A stretch of DNA of 64,000 nt from Tahibacter harae (GCF_024437735.1 NZ_JANFQO010000001.1:124001-188000), one strand, 5' to 3'. Shown: positions 1 through 9,033, numbered from the stretch's first letter. Notes: generated by a model from the sequence alone, not told the origin. Program-made: numbers and translations.

Positions 1-2
1 GC

Positions 3-764
3 AGCGGCCTGCAGCGGCCGCAGCTTTTTCTCGGATTGCACTTTTTCAACCCGGTCGCATCGATGCCGCTGGTCGAGGTGGTCACCCACGATGCGCTGGA
101 CGCGGAAGCCACGCGCCGCGCCCTGGCCTTCTGCAAGGCCATCGACAAGCTGCCGGTGCCGGTGAAGAGTTCGCCGGGCTTCCTGGTCAACCGCATCCTC
201 ATGCCCTACCTGCTCGAAGCCATGACCCTGTACAGCGAAGGCGTACCCGGGCCGGTGCTGGACAAGGCGGCGAAGCGGTTCGGCATGCCCATGGGGCCGA
301 TCGAGCTGGCCGATACGGTCGGACTGGACGTATGCGCCTCGGTCGGCAAGATCCTCGCCGAATTCCTCGGCCTGGACCTGCCCAAGGGCATGGAATCGCT
401 GCTGGAATCGGGCAAGCGCGGCAAGAAGGACGGCCAGGGCTTCTACATCTGGCAGGACGGCACGCCGGTCAAGCCCGAGGTGGATCCGAGCTACCAGGCG
501 CCGGCCGACATCACCGAGCGCATGATCCTGCCCATGCTCAACGAATCGGTGGCCTGCCTGGCCGAAGGCGTGGTCGCCAATGCCGACCTGCTCGACGCCG
601 GCGTGATCTTCGGCACCGGCTTTGCCCCGTTCCGCGGCGGTCCGATCGCGCATATCCGCAGCGAAGGGGCGGCCGCGGTCAAGGCGCGGCTGGAAACCCT
701 GGCCAGCCGCTACGGCAAGCGCTTCGCCCCCAAGGACGGCTGGGACCGCGCCGACCTGGCCTGA
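3..764 (+). CDS. 3-hydroxyacyl-CoA dehydrogenase, C-terminal part (FadB/FadJ type), truncated by window start
   Basis: Only the 3' part is present; the frame is open to the window edge, so the first in-frame TTG (36) is not a real start. Visible are the HFFNPV motif that ends the NAD-binding domain, then the C-terminal 3HCDH domains: a VNRILMPYLLEA helix, a GMPMGPIELADTVGLD segment and a second GTGFAPFRGGP copy near the end. This layout is typical of the multifunctional beta-oxidation alpha subunit (enoyl-CoA hydratase plus L-3-hydroxyacyl-CoA dehydrogenase), which oxidises 3-hydroxyacyl-CoA with NAD+. The hydratase half, if present, lies outside the window, so FadB versus FadJ cannot be decided. 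It is convergent with the ketopantoate reductase gene. Confidence 0.88.
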   Translation, partial: SGLQRPQLFLGLHFFNPVASMPLVEVVTHDALDAEATRRALAFCKAIDKLPVPVKSSPGFLVNRILMPYLLEAMTLYSEGVPGPVLDKAAKRFGMPMGPIELADTVGLDVCASVGKILAEFLGLDLPKGMESLLESGKRGKKDGQGFYIWQDGTPVKPEVDPSYQAPADITERMILPMLNESVACLAEGVVANADLLDAGVIFGTGFAPFRGGPIAHIRSEGAAAVKARLETLASRYGKRFAPKDGWDRADLA

Positions 765-841
765 GCCGGCGCAGCAATACGGCGGATGCCGTCGGTGCGC
801 GGCGTCCGCGGCAGCAAGCCTGCTCACAGAGTTGAAGCCCC

Positions 842-861
842 GGCGCGGTGAAAACCGCGCC
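842..861. terminator. hairpin between convergent genes
   Basis: Perfect 8-bp stem GGCGCGGT/ACCGCGCC closed by a GAAA tetraloop, in the 103-bp gap between the convergent dehydrogenase and panE-like genes. It has no T-run on either side, so it may be a weak terminator or only an mRNA 3'-end stabiliser. Confidence 0.4.
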
Positions 862-867
862 CATTCC

Positions 868-1803
868 TCACCGCGCCGGCGTTCCGTCCGGCATGCGCCG
901 CGCCAGCTCGTACACGCGCAGATGCGCCGCCGCCGCGCGCAGCAGCGGCATGTCCACCTCCAGCGCCGCGCCGCGCGCGATCAGGTCGCCGACGATGTGC
1001 TCGCATTCGGTGACGGCGCCGCGCTGCAGGTCGCGCAGCATCGATGCCTTCAGCGGCGAACCCGGCGTAGTCAGGATGGTGTCGGCCTCGGCGCGGGCCT
1101 CCTCGCCCACCGCATGGCCGGCGCGGCGCGCCACTTCGCACGCTTCGGCATAGCAGCGCCGCAGCAGGCCGGCGCCGTCGGGCGTGGCGACGATCTCGCC
1201 TATGGAGCCGCGCAGCAGGCAGGTCATGCCGGCCAGGGTGGAGAGGAAGGCGAATTTTTCCCACATCGCGTCGATGATGCGCTCGCTGTGGCGGATCTCG
1301 GCCGGCGCGGCCAGCAGCTGCGGCGCCAGTTCGTCCAGGCGCGCATCGGCACCGCGGGCACCGAAGGTGAGCCGGTGCAGGTTGCCCAGGTGCAGCACGC
1401 TGCCGTCGGGCTGCAGGGTCACCGAAATATGGCAAAGGCCGCCGAGCACGCGGGCGGCGCCGAAGGCCAGGTCCAGTACTTCCAGATGGCGCAGACCGTT
1501 GAGCAGCGGCAGCACGCGCGTGGTCGCGCCCACGGCCGGCGCGATCGCGGCCAGGGCCGTGTCCAGGTCGTAGGCCTTGCAGCTGAGCAGCACCAAATCG
1601 AACGCGGCGTTGGCCGGCACGCTGGTCAGCAGGGGAACCGGGGCGGCGAAATCGCCCTGGGCGCTGCGGATGCGCAGGCCGTCGCGGCGCAGCAGCTCGG
1701 CCCGCGCCGGGCGCACCAGGAAGGAAACCTCATGCCCGGCCTGGATCAGGCGGGCGCCGAAATACGCGCCGGTGGCTCCGGCGCCGAGCACGAGTACGCG
1801 CAT
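868..1803 (-). CDS. panE: 2-dehydropantoate 2-reductase (ketopantoate reductase family)
   Basis: A 311-residue protein opening with MRVLVLGAGATGAYFGARL, the GxGxxG NADP-binding signature of PanE/ApbA. The family reduces ketopantoate to pantoate with NADPH in pantothenate/CoA synthesis. The C-terminal helical ApbA_C domain is indicated by the 'W-KFAFLSTLAGMTCLLR' segment followed by an HxxxxGxxxxRG-poor helical tail. ATG at 1803 overlaps the pilZ stop by one base (TGATG); a GTG one codon upstream is an alternative. Paralogues of this family act on other 2-keto acids, so the substrate is inferred. It sits last in the fab-pab-holB-pilZ run. Confidence 0.82.
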   Translation of the reverse strand: MRVLVLGAGATGAYFGARLIQAGHEVSFLVRPARAELLRRDGLRIRSAQGDFAAPVPLLTSVPANAAFDLVLLSCKAYDLDTALAAIAPAVGATTRVLPLLNGLRHLEVLDLAFGAARVLGGLCHISVTLQPDGSVLHLGNLHRLTFGARGADARLDELAPQLLAAPAEIRHSERIIDAMWEKFAFLSTLAGMTCLLRGSIGEIVATPDGAGLLRRCYAEACEVARRAGHAVGEEARAEADTILTTPGSPLKASMLRDLQRGAVTECEHIVGDLIARGAALEVDMPLLRAAAAHLRVYELARRMPDGTPAR

Positions 1804-2168
1804 CACATCGTATGCGTGGGCCGGTCCGAACCCAGGATGCCGGCGAGGATGGATTCGATCTTGGTGCGCGCGGTCTCACCGTCGGCGGATTCGTTGAACT
1901 GCACGCCGATGCCGGCGGTGCGGTTGCCCTGGGCGCCGGCCGGGGTGATCCAGACCACCTTGCCGGCGACCGGCAGGCGGTCCTTTTCTTCCATCAGGGT
2001 CAGCAGGATGAAGACTTCGTCGCCGAGGGCGTAGCGCTTGGCCGTGGGCACGAACAGCCCGCCGTTCTTCACGAACGGCATGTAGGCGTTGTACAGCGCG
2101 CCCCTGTCCTTGATCGCCAGCGACAGAATGCCTTGCCGGGGCATGCCGCCCATTGCCGGGGTTGCCAT
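1803..2168 (-). CDS. pilZ: PilZ domain protein (type IV pilus assembly PilZ)
   Basis: A 121-residue protein. I chose the ATG at 2168 because it follows a good Shine-Dalgarno (GAGGAGAG) and lies one base after the holB stop; the longer open frame runs into holB. Length, position after holB and the core segment 'GGLFVPT...YALGDEVFILLTLM...GKVVWITPAG...GIGVQF' match the PilZ of Pseudomonas/Xanthomonas needed for type IV pilus biogenesis. Like that family it lacks the RxxxR arginine motif for c-di-GMP binding at its N terminus, so it probably acts by protein contacts (PilB/FimX in relatives), not by direct c-di-GMP sensing. Confidence 0.88.
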   Translation of the reverse strand: MATPAMGGMPRQGILSLAIKDRGALYNAYMPFVKNGGLFVPTAKRYALGDEVFILLTLMEEKDRLPVAGKVVWITPAGAQGNRTAGIGVQFNESADGETARTKIESILAGILGSDRPTHTM

Positions 2169-2169
2169 A

Positions 2170-3138
2170 TCACGCTCTCCTCGCGACCGGCGCAAGGGCG
2201 CGCCAGGCCAGCAACAGTTCCAGTAACAGCAATTCGCTACGCACCGGGGTACGCAATTGTTCGCGCACCCGGCCGGCTTCGCGGAACCACAGCGCAAGCT
2301 TGTTGAAATCGCCGATGGCGGTCAAGGCAAGCGGTCCGCGCTGGCCGCGGGCCTGGGCCGCTGCCTCGGCCTCGGCCAGTTGCGCGGCGAACCAGGTGCG
2401 GCGCTCGCCCTCGGCCTTGGCCCAGCGGTTGGCCACTTCCGCTGGCGCCGCCTTGCGCTGCCACAAATTGAGCAGGTCGCTGGCTACTTCGGTGCGCAGG
2501 GCAAGACCGCCGCCGCGGGCCAGTTCCAGCGCCAGGCCGGGATTGCCGGCGGCGGCCTCCAGCGCTTGCGCCGCGCCGTCCACACCCTGGCGCTTGAGCC
2601 AGGCGATGGCCTCGGCCGCGTTCGGCAGCAGGAAATCCAGGCGCTGGCAGCGCGACCGTATCGTCGCCGGCAGGCGCGCGGACTGGTCGCTGATCAGGAT
2701 CATGACCGTGCCGGCGCCGGGTTCTTCCAGGGTCTTGAGCAGAGCGTTGGCCGCGGCCGTGTTCATCAGGTCGGCCGGATCGATCAGGGCCACCTGGTGG
2801 CCGCCAAACTGCGCCGTCATGGACAGACGCTGCGACAGCACGCGGATCTGCTCGACCACGATCTCGCTGCGCAGGGTCTTGCCGTCGTCGCGCAGCTCAA
2901 GGTTGACCTCGACCCGGTCCGGGTGGCTGCCGGCGGCGACCAGCACGCAGCCGCGGCACTGGCCGCAGGCGGCTTCGCCGGGGCGCTCGCACAGCAGCAG
3001 CGCGGCCAGGGCCTTGCCGAACTCGCGCTTGCCCAGGCCGGCCGGGCCGGACAGCAGCAGCGCATGCGGCATCACGCCGCGGCGCCGGCGCTCCAGCACA
3101 TTGTTCCAGAGGGATCGGTTCCAGTCCGCAGCGGTCAT
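2170..3138 (-). CDS. holB: DNA polymerase III subunit delta'
   Basis: A 322-residue clamp-loader subunit. N-terminal AAA+ fold: a P-loop-like GPAGLGKRE (the usual final Ser/Thr is Arg, as expected for a subunit that need not hydrolyse ATP), a four-cysteine zinc module (C-ERPGEAACGQCRGC) and the arginine-finger region 'TIRSRCQRL' (SRC motif). ATG at 3138 overlaps the tmk stop (ATGA). Delta' stimulates gamma/tau ATPase during beta-clamp loading; its partner DnaX is encoded at 21594-23759. The tmk-holB-pilZ order is conserved in related gammaproteobacteria. Confidence 0.95.
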   Translation of the reverse strand: MTAADWNRSLWNNVLERRRRGVMPHALLLSGPAGLGKREFGKALAALLLCERPGEAACGQCRGCVLVAAGSHPDRVEVNLELRDDGKTLRSEIVVEQIRVLSQRLSMTAQFGGHQVALIDPADLMNTAAANALLKTLEEPGAGTVMILISDQSARLPATIRSRCQRLDFLLPNAAEAIAWLKRQGVDGAAQALEAAAGNPGLALELARGGGLALRTEVASDLLNLWQRKAAPAEVANRWAKAEGERRTWFAAQLAEAEAAAQARGQRGPLALTAIGDFNKLALWFREAGRVREQLRTPVRSELLLLELLLAWRALAPVARRA

Positions 3139-3779
3139 GGCGCGCGCACTCCTGCAGCGGCGAGAAATTCGTCCAGCACCGCGCCGACCTGAACCAGCAC
3201 CTCGGGCAGCGGCCGGCTGGCGTCGATCAGGCGGAAACGCTGCGGCTCGGCCGCGGCGCGGGCACGGTAGGCGGCGCGCACGCGCTCGAAGAATTCGGCC
3301 TGTTCCTGTTCGATGCGGTCAGCCGCACCGCCGCGGGCGGCGGCACGGGCCAGGCCCTGGGCCACGGGCAGGTCCAGCAGCAGCGTGAGATCCGGACGCA
3401 GGCCGCCGGTGGCCCAGCCTTCCAGTCCGGCGATGCGCTCGGCCGGCTGGCCGCGGCCGCCGCCCTGGTAGGCGTAGCTGGCGTCGGTATAGCGGTCGCT
3501 GAGCACCCAGCGCCCGGCGGCGAGCGCCGGCTGTATCACCTCGCGCACATGCTGGGCGCGCGCGGCGAACATCAGCAGCAGCTCGGCCTCGGCGCAGAGG
3601 CCGCGATAGGCCGGATCGAGCAGGATTGCGCGCACCGCCTCGCCCACCGCGGTACCGCCGGGCTCGCGCGTATGCAGCACATCGACGCCGGCCGCGGCCA
3701 GCTGTTCGCGCAGCTGCTCCAGCACGGTGCTCTTGCCCGCGCCCTCGCCTCCTTCCAGGCTGATGAAACGCGCGCTCAC
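3135..3779 (-). CDS. tmk: thymidylate kinase
   Basis: A 214-residue dTMP kinase (dTMP + ATP to dTDP + ADP). It has the P-loop EGGEGAGKST at the N terminus, the DRYTDASYAYQGGGRG segment holding the DR(Y/H) motif, and the 'LLLDLPVAQGLARA' plus arginine-rich lid region. The start is GTG at 3779, overlapping the mltG stop as GTGA; the stop overlaps holB. It is flanked by the usual partners mltG and holB. Confidence 0.96.
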   Translation of the reverse strand: MSARFISLEGGEGAGKSTVLEQLREQLAAAGVDVLHTREPGGTAVGEAVRAILLDPAYRGLCAEAELLLMFAARAQHVREVIQPALAAGRWVLSDRYTDASYAYQGGGRGQPAERIAGLEGWATGGLRPDLTLLLDLPVAQGLARAAARGGAADRIEQEQAEFFERVRAAYRARAAAEPQRFRLIDASRPLPEVLVQVGAVLDEFLAAAGVRAP

Positions 3780-4807
3780 TGGCCGCCCTTGAGCTGGTAG
3801 CGCGCGACAGCGCGGTTGTGTGCGTCGAGACTGGCGCTGAACTCGTGCGAGCCGTCGCCGCGGGCGACGAAATACAGCGCCGCGCCAGGCGCGGGCTGGG
3901 TCGCGGCCTTCAGCGCGGCCAGGCCGGGCAGCGCGATCGGCGTCGGCGGCAGGCCGGTGCGGGTATAGGTGTTGTACGGCGTGTCGGTTTCCAGATCGCG
4001 CCGGCGCAGATTGCCGTCAAAGCCGCTGCCCAGGCCGTAGATCACGGTGGGATCGGTCTGCAGCTTCATGCCCAGACGCAGGCGGCGCGCGAACACGCCG
4101 GCTATGGCCGGGCGCTCGTCGGCCTTGCCGGTCTCGCGCTCGACGATGGAGGCCAGGATCAGGGCCTGGTAGGGCGAATCCAGCGGCAGGTCCGGCGCGC
4201 GCGCGGCCCAGACCTGTTCCAGCGCCTTGGTCATGGCGGCATGGGCGCGGCGCAGCAGGTCCAGATCGCTGTTGCCCCGGGTCCAGGTATAGGTTTCCGG
4301 CAGGAAGCGGCCTTCCGCATGATCGGCGCCGGCGCCGAGTTCGCGCATGATTTCGGCATCCGACAGCGTCGCCAGCGTCTGGCGCAGGCCGGACTCCCTG
4401 GCCAGCTCCGCGCGCAGCTGGCGAAAAGTCCATCCTTCCACAATGGTGAAGCGATGCTGGATCACGTCGCCGGCGGCCATGCGCTGCAGCAGCTGGCGCG
4501 GCGTGCTGCCGGCCGGCACGGCGTATTCGCCCGCGTGCAGGCGGCTGGCCACGCCCAGGCGCTGGGCCAGCGCGCGCCAGTACAGGTCAGGCGCGTCGGA
4601 CAGGCCGGCCTGGCGGATCTGGCGCCGGATCGCGGCAAACGACGAGCCGGGCGGCACGTCGAGCACGCTTTCCTGGCTTGCACGCAACGGCGCGTCGACG
4701 AAGCGGCTCCAGTCCTGCCACAGGAAATAACCGCCGGCACCCAGGGCCAGCAGCAACAGCAGGAACAGGGTGCCAAGTACGCTGCGGCCGGCGGCATCAG
4801 CCTTCAT
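3776..4807 (-). CDS. mltG: endolytic murein transglycosylase MltG (YceG)
   Basis: A 343-residue inner-membrane protein with one N-terminal transmembrane helix (about residues 10-30, leucine/alanine-rich), a LysM-like segment and the YceG catalytic domain. The signature ILASIVERETGKADERP contains the catalytic Glu, followed by GMKLQTDPTVIYGLG and 'YNTYTRTGLPPTPIALPG'. The enzyme cleaves nascent peptidoglycan glycan strands and is thought to terminate their elongation. ATG at 4807 is chosen because the protein then begins just before the membrane helix; it overlaps the pabC end by 11 bp. Longer frames run far into pabC. Confidence 0.95.
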   Translation of the reverse strand: MKADAAGRSVLGTLFLLLLLALGAGGYFLWQDWSRFVDAPLRASQESVLDVPPGSSFAAIRRQIRQAGLSDAPDLYWRALAQRLGVASRLHAGEYAVPAGSTPRQLLQRMAAGDVIQHRFTIVEGWTFRQLRAELARESGLRQTLATLSDAEIMRELGAGADHAEGRFLPETYTWTRGNSDLDLLRRAHAAMTKALEQVWAARAPDLPLDSPYQALILASIVERETGKADERPAIAGVFARRLRLGMKLQTDPTVIYGLGSGFDGNLRRRDLETDTPYNTYTRTGLPPTPIALPGLAALKAATQPAPGAALYFVARGDGSHEFSASLDAHNRAVARYQLKGGQ

Positions 4808-5627
4808 GCGCGTCCCCGAAACCCAGCGCGCGCCATTCGCGCTGCAGCCCGCGTGCGGCGGCGCCCGGCGCAAACACGCTGTCGTCGACCTGGCGCAGGG
4901 GCACTATGCCGCGCAAACTCGATGTCAGAAAAATTTCCTCGGCCTGCATCACTTCTTCCCATGACAGCCGCCGCACCACGACGTCGCGCCGTGCCAGCAC
5001 TTCGGCCCGCGCCACGCCGGCCACGCCGCATTCGTCCAGCGCCGGCGTGACCAGCAACCCGCCGACCACTGCGAACAGATTGGCCGCGGTCGCACTGACC
5101 ACGTATCCGGCGCGGTCGCGCAGCAGGCCTTCGGCGATCTGTGCATCGTCCCACTCCGCCCGCGCCAGCACCTGTTCCAGGCGGTTGGCGTGTTTGATCC
5201 CCGCCAGCGCCGGCTGCGCGGCCAGGCGCAAAGCGCAGCAGCGTACCCGGATTCCCCGCGCATACCAATCCGCCGGCAATACCGGTGCCGGTGCGGCGGA
5301 GACCACCCAGTTCGGCTGCGCCGCACGCGGCGGCGCATAGCCGCGCTCGCCGACGCCGCGGCTGACGCTCAGCCGCACCGCGGCGCGCGGCAGCTCCGCC
5401 CCGGCGGTGCGTGCCGCCGCGAGCAGTTGCGCTTCATCCGGCAGCGCAAAGCCCAGGCGCGCCGCGCCCAGGCGCAGCCGCGCCATATGCCGCGGCCACA
5501 GCGGCGCGTCTGCACCGACAAACAGAATGGTTTCAAACAGGCCGTCGCCGTACAGCGCGCCGCGGTCCAGCGCCGGCAGGCTGTCGCCGGGCTGGCCGTT
5601 GACCAGCAGGCGCGGCGGCGTGCTCAC
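4797..5627 (-). CDS. pabC: aminodeoxychorismate lyase
   Basis: A 276-residue fold-type IV PLP enzyme that converts 4-amino-4-deoxychorismate to p-aminobenzoate plus pyruvate (folate pathway). N terminus 'LLVNGQP...DRGALYGDGLFETI', the catalytic lysine in GIKHANRLEQVLAR, and 'ADSxx'-type cofactor loop residues near 'GYVVSATAANLFAV'. I place the start at GTG 5627, which overlaps the pabB stop as GTGA and begins the protein at the conserved family N terminus; an upstream start would lie within pabB. Likely translationally coupled to pabB. Confidence 0.92.
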   Translation of the reverse strand: MSTPPRLLVNGQPGDSLPALDRGALYGDGLFETILFVGADAPLWPRHMARLRLGAARLGFALPDEAQLLAAARTAGAELPRAAVRLSVSRGVGERGYAPPRAAQPNWVVSAAPAPVLPADWYARGIRVRCCALRLAAQPALAGIKHANRLEQVLARAEWDDAQIAEGLLRDRAGYVVSATAANLFAVVGGLLVTPALDECGVAGVARAEVLARRDVVVRRLSWEEVMQAEEIFLTSSLRGIVPLRQVDDSVFAPGAAARGLQREWRALGFGDAHEG

Positions 5628-7048
5628 GCATCCAGCCCCAGCGCGCGCAGCAGGCCGCGCGCCTTGGCGCGGGTTTCCTGCAGTTCGCGCGGCGCGTCGG
5701 AATCCACCACGATGCCGGCGCCGGCGCGCCAGCGCAGCTGCGTGCCGCACTGGCTGATGGTGCGGATCAGGATGTTGAGGTCCATGTCACCGTCGCGGTT
5801 GAGATAGCCGAAGGCGCCGGTATAGGCGCCGCGGCCGCAGCCTTCCAGCTCGGCGATGATCTGCATGCAGCGCACCTTGGGACAGCCGGTGATGGTGCCG
5901 CCCGGGAACACCGCGCGTATCACCTCGCCCGGGCTGACCCCGGCACGCAGACGCGCGCTGACATTGGAGACGATGTGATGGACGTGGGTATACGTTTCCA
6001 CCGTCATCAGTTCATCGACCACGACCGAGCCGGCCTCGGCGACGCGGCCCAGGTCGTTGCGTTCCAGGTCAATCAGCATGACGTGCTCGGCGCGCTCCTT
6101 GGGGTTGCCCACCAGTTCGCGGATGCGCGCCGCATCGTCATCGCCGGCGAAGCGCGGCCGCGTGCCGGCGATGGGCCGGGTCTGCACGCGGCCGTCCTGC
6201 ACCTGCACCAGACGTTCCGGCGAGGAAGAGATCACGCCCCAGCCGCGCCCCTGGAACAGGCCGGCGAACGGCGCCGGATTGGCCTGGCGCAGATTCGCAT
6301 AGACCTGCGCTGGCGCAACGCCCGGCGCCAGTCCGGCGCGCCATTCGCGCGAGAGATTGACCTGGAAGATGTCGCCGGCACGCAGGTAGTCGTGGATGCG
6401 CGCGACGCCATCGAGGAAGCGCTGCGGGTCGTCTTCTTCCAGCGAGGTAAGGGCCAGCGGCTGCGGCGGCGGCGCGGCGGCGCGCTGCAGATCCGCAGCC
6501 ATGGTGTCGAGCAGCGCCGTATGGGTGGACTCGGCCAGCAGCACGGTGCGTCCGGCCGCATGATCGACCAGCACCGCGGCCGGACAGCGCAACGCCAGTG
6601 CACGCGGCAGGCCGGCGTCCGGCGCCGGCGGCAGGCGCAGCACCGGCTCCACCGTCGCGGCCAGTTCATAGCCCAGGAACAGCACCCAGCCGCCGCGGAA
6701 CGGCAGGTTCTGCGCCGCGGCGGGCGGCTGTTCGGCGCGCCAGCGCGCATCCAGCGCGGCGAGGAAATCAGTGCCGCAGTCCGCACCGTTTTCGTCGCGC
6801 ACGCGACCGTCCGCATCCAGTTGCAACGAGGCCTGCGGAAACGCCGCCAGCACGTCCCAGCAGGCGCGCGCGCCGCCAACGGCGACGCTCTGCAGCAGGC
6901 AGGGATAGCGCTGCGGATCCAGCGCCGCCAGGCCGAGCAGGTCGTGGCGCTGCGCCAGTTCGCGCAGCGCCAGGCCCGGCGCCGCGGCGTCCCGTTCTAG
7001 CGTATCGCCCGCTGCCGGCATGGCCGTCTTGCCATCGGAGGTATCCAT
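5624..7048 (-). CDS. pabB: aminodeoxychorismate synthase component I (PIAGT type)
   Basis: A 474-residue chorismate-binding enzyme that, with a PabA amidotransferase encoded elsewhere, makes 4-amino-4-deoxychorismate. Motifs: ISSSPERLV, PIAGTRPR, NPKERAEHVMLIDLERNDLGR, PGGTITGCPKVRCMQI. The active-site motif is PIAGT, not the PIKGT of E. coli PabB, so the lysine that forms a covalent intermediate there is Ala, as in anthranilate synthase. A PabB subclass with PIAGT is known, including the Stenotrophomonas maltophilia enzyme. The neighbouring pabC supports PabB over TrpE. The start is uncertain between ATG 7048 and ATG 7021; neither has a strong ribosome site. Confidence 0.9.
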   Translation of the reverse strand: MDTSDGKTAMPAAGDTLERDAAAPGLALRELAQRHDLLGLAALDPQRYPCLLQSVAVGGARACWDVLAAFPQASLQLDADGRVRDENGADCGTDFLAALDARWRAEQPPAAAQNLPFRGGWVLFLGYELAATVEPVLRLPPAPDAGLPRALALRCPAAVLVDHAAGRTVLLAESTHTALLDTMAADLQRAAAPPPQPLALTSLEEDDPQRFLDGVARIHDYLRAGDIFQVNLSREWRAGLAPGVAPAQVYANLRQANPAPFAGLFQGRGWGVISSSPERLVQVQDGRVQTRPIAGTRPRFAGDDDAARIRELVGNPKERAEHVMLIDLERNDLGRVAEAGSVVVDELMTVETYTHVHHIVSNVSARLRAGVSPGEVIRAVFPGGTITGCPKVRCMQIIAELEGCGRGAYTGAFGYLNRDGDMDLNILIRTISQCGTQLRWRAGAGIVVDSDAPRELQETRAKARGLLRALGLDA

Positions 7049-7088
7049 GCACGCGAGGCCGGGCGCACAGGCGCCCCGGCCCTGCGCA

Positions 7089-8327
7089 TCAGACGCGGCG
7101 GAACACCAGGGTGCCGTTGGTGCCGCCAAAGCCGAAGGAATTGGACAGCACCACGTCCAGCGCGACCTGGCGCGCGGTATGCGGCACGTAGTCCAGATCG
7201 CAGCCTTCGCCGGGTTCGTCCAGGTTGATGGTCGGCGGCACCACGCCGTCACGCAGGGCCAGTACCGAGAAGATCGCTTCCACGCCGCCGGCGGCGCCGA
7301 GCAGGTGGCCGGTCATGGACTTGGTCGAGGACACCAGCACCTTGCCGGCGTGGGCGCCGAGCACGGCCTTCATTCCCTGGGTTTCGGCCAGGTCGCCGGC
7401 CGGGGTCGAGGTGCCGTGGGCGTTGATGTAATCGACATCGGTGGCGTTGAGACCCGCGTCCTTGAGCGCATTGGCTATGCAGCGCGCCGCGCCCTCGCCG
7501 TTCTCGCTGGGCGAAGTCATGTGGTAGGCATCGCCGCTCATGCCGAAACCGACCAGCTCCGCGTAGATGCGCGCGCCGCGGGCCTTGGCATGTTCGTACT
7601 CTTCCAGGATCAGCACGCCGGCGCCGTCGGACAGCACGAAGCCGTCTCGGTCCTTGTCCCAGGGACGGCTGGCCTTGGCTGGCTCGTCATTGCGCGTGGA
7701 CAGTGCCCGCGCCGAGCAGAAGCCGCCGATGGCCGTACCGGTGGTGGAGTATTCCGCGCCGCCGGCGATCATCACGTCGGCATCGCCGTAGGCGATCATG
7801 CGCGCGGCCACGCCGATGTTGTGCGCGGCCGTGGTGCAGGCAGTGACTACCGAGATGTTGGGGCCCTTCACGCCGGTCATGATCGAGACATTGCCCGAGA
7901 TCATGTTGATGATGGTCGAGGGCACGAAGAACGGGGAAATCTTGCGCGGACCGCCGTCGGCCAGGGCCTGGCTGGTGCGCTCTATGGTGGTGATGCCGCC
8001 GATGCCGGCACCGACGCTGACGCCGACGCGCTCGGCATTGGCCTCGGTGATCTCCAGGCCGGAGTCCTTCAGCGCTTCCAGCGAGGCGGCGACGCCGTAG
8101 TGGATGAACGCGTCCATCTTCTTCACGTCCTTGGGCGCGATCCAGCGCGAAGGATCGAAGCCGCGCACTTCGCCGGCGATGCGCGTGGAGAATGCGCTGG
8201 CGTCGAAATGCGTGATCGGGCCTATGCCGCTGACACCGTTGACGATGTTGTTCCAGGCCGTGGTGAGATCGTTGCCTACCGGGCTGAGGATGCCCATGCC
8301 GGTGATGACGACGCGACGCTTGCTCAT
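7089..8327 (-). CDS. fabF: 3-oxoacyl-ACP synthase II (KAS II)
   Basis: A 412-residue condensing enzyme of type II fatty acid synthesis, elongating acyl-ACP with malonyl-ACP and controlling cis-vaccenate formation. The catalytic Cys-His-His triad is visible: C164 in [14 protein letters not shown]304 in [11 protein letters not shown] and H341 in [14 protein letters not shown], with K336. Length is normal. It lies downstream of acpP (188-bp gap) and upstream of pabB. Two lesser differences from the E. coli sequence: ACT-TAAH instead of ACTSGVH around the nucleophile. Confidence 0.97.
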   Translation of the reverse strand: MSKRRVVITGMGILSPVGNDLTTAWNNIVNGVSGIGPITHFDASAFSTRIAGEVRGFDPSRWIAPKDVKKMDAFIHYGVAASLEALKDSGLEITEANAERVGVSVGAGIGGITTIERTSQALADGGPRKISPFFVPSTIINMISGNVSIMTGVKGPNISVVTACTTAAHNIGVAARMIAYGDADVMIAGGAEYSTTGTAIGGFCSARALSTRNDEPAKASRPWDKDRDGFVLSDGAGVLILEEYEHAKARGARIYAELVGFGMSGDAYHMTSPSENGEGAARCIANALKDAGLNATDVDYINAHGTSTPAGDLAETQGMKAVLGAHAGKVLVSSTKSMTGHLLGAAGGVEAIFSVLALRDGVVPPTINLDEPGEGCDLDYVPHTARQVALDVVLSNSFGFGGTNGTLVFRRV

Positions 8328-8515
8328 GCGAATACTTCCAGACTGATTGGCCGGCTGGCCCGGCGTCCAGGCGCCCGGCCGGCCGCGTCAGTGCCGCGGC
8401 CTGCGCACGGCGGCCCAGGATTTTGACTGCGTGGTGGCGCCGCCCGCGGGCGCGCCGCTCCCAAAACGCGAACTGCGCCATGCGGCGCAGCTCGGATGCA
8501 GATTGGGGCCTGGGA

Positions 8516-8755
8516 TCAGGCCTTGACGTGGGCCTTGATGTAGTCGACGGCCTGCTGCACGGTGGTGATCTTTTCTGCTTCCTCGTCGGGGATTTCGCAC
8601 TCGAATTCTTCTTCGAGCGCCATGACCAGTTCCACAGTGTCGAGCGAGTCGGCGCCGAGATCGTCCACGAAGGAAGCGTTCTGGGTGACTTCGTCTTCCT
8701 TCACGCCGAGTTGTTCGACGACGATCTTCTTGACGCGTTCTTCGATGCTGCTCAT
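8516..8755 (-). CDS. acpP: acyl carrier protein
   Basis: A 79-residue acidic protein with the phosphopantetheine attachment Ser37 in the [14 protein letters not shown] motif. It carries growing acyl chains for FabF/FabH/FabG/FabI. ATG at 8755 is preceded by a strong Shine-Dalgarno (GGGAGGAA) at 8-9 nt spacing. A 278-bp gap separates it from fabG, holding a promoter-like -10 (TACAAT) and a strong 10-bp stem hairpin, consistent with extra, separate expression of this very abundant protein. Confidence 0.98.
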   Translation of the reverse strand: MSSIEERVKKIVVEQLGVKEDEVTQNASFVDDLGADSLDTVELVMALEEEFECEIPDEEAEKITTVQQAVDYIKAHVKA

Positions 8756-8850
8756 TGTGCAAATTCCTCCCGAAGGGAATAGTTCAAAACCGAATACATG
8801 CTTGCTGACGTCCGCAGCGCCAGCCGGGCCACCCGCTCTGGGCGCGGTGA

Positions 8851-8876
8851 CTGCACGGCCGGCTGGGGCCGTGCAG
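8851..8876 (-). promoter_or_regulatory. leader hairpin upstream of acpP
   Basis: Perfect 10-bp stem CTGCACGGCC/GGCCGTGCAG with a 6-nt loop in the fabG-acpP gap. With no T-run it is not a classic terminator; it could be a partial terminator for read-through from fabG or a processing/stability element at the acpP mRNA 5' end. Confidence 0.5.
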
Positions 8877-8907
8877 GCTTGATACCGTGGCAATGCAAAG
8901 CTGGCGG

Positions 8908-8936
8908 ATTGTAGAGGAATCGGAAGGCACCAACCA
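8908..8936 (-). promoter_or_regulatory. candidate acpP promoter
   Basis: Reading on the minus strand, a good -10 hexamer TACAAT (8908-8913) stands about 150 nt before acpP; the -35 at 17-nt spacing (TGGTTG) is poor. The leader hairpin lies between it and the gene. Moderate to low support. Confidence 0.4.
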
Positions 8937-9033
8937 GATACGGGCGTTTGATCGCTCTGGAGCTGTCAAACCAGACCCGCAACGCGGGCGGAACCGCCTT
9001 AAACCGTTGATTCTGCTGGCACCACCGCCGTCC

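Noticed and set aside
622..2034. 470-codon plus-strand frame over panE and pilZ
   Set aside because: Antisense shadow of two well-supported minus-strand genes.
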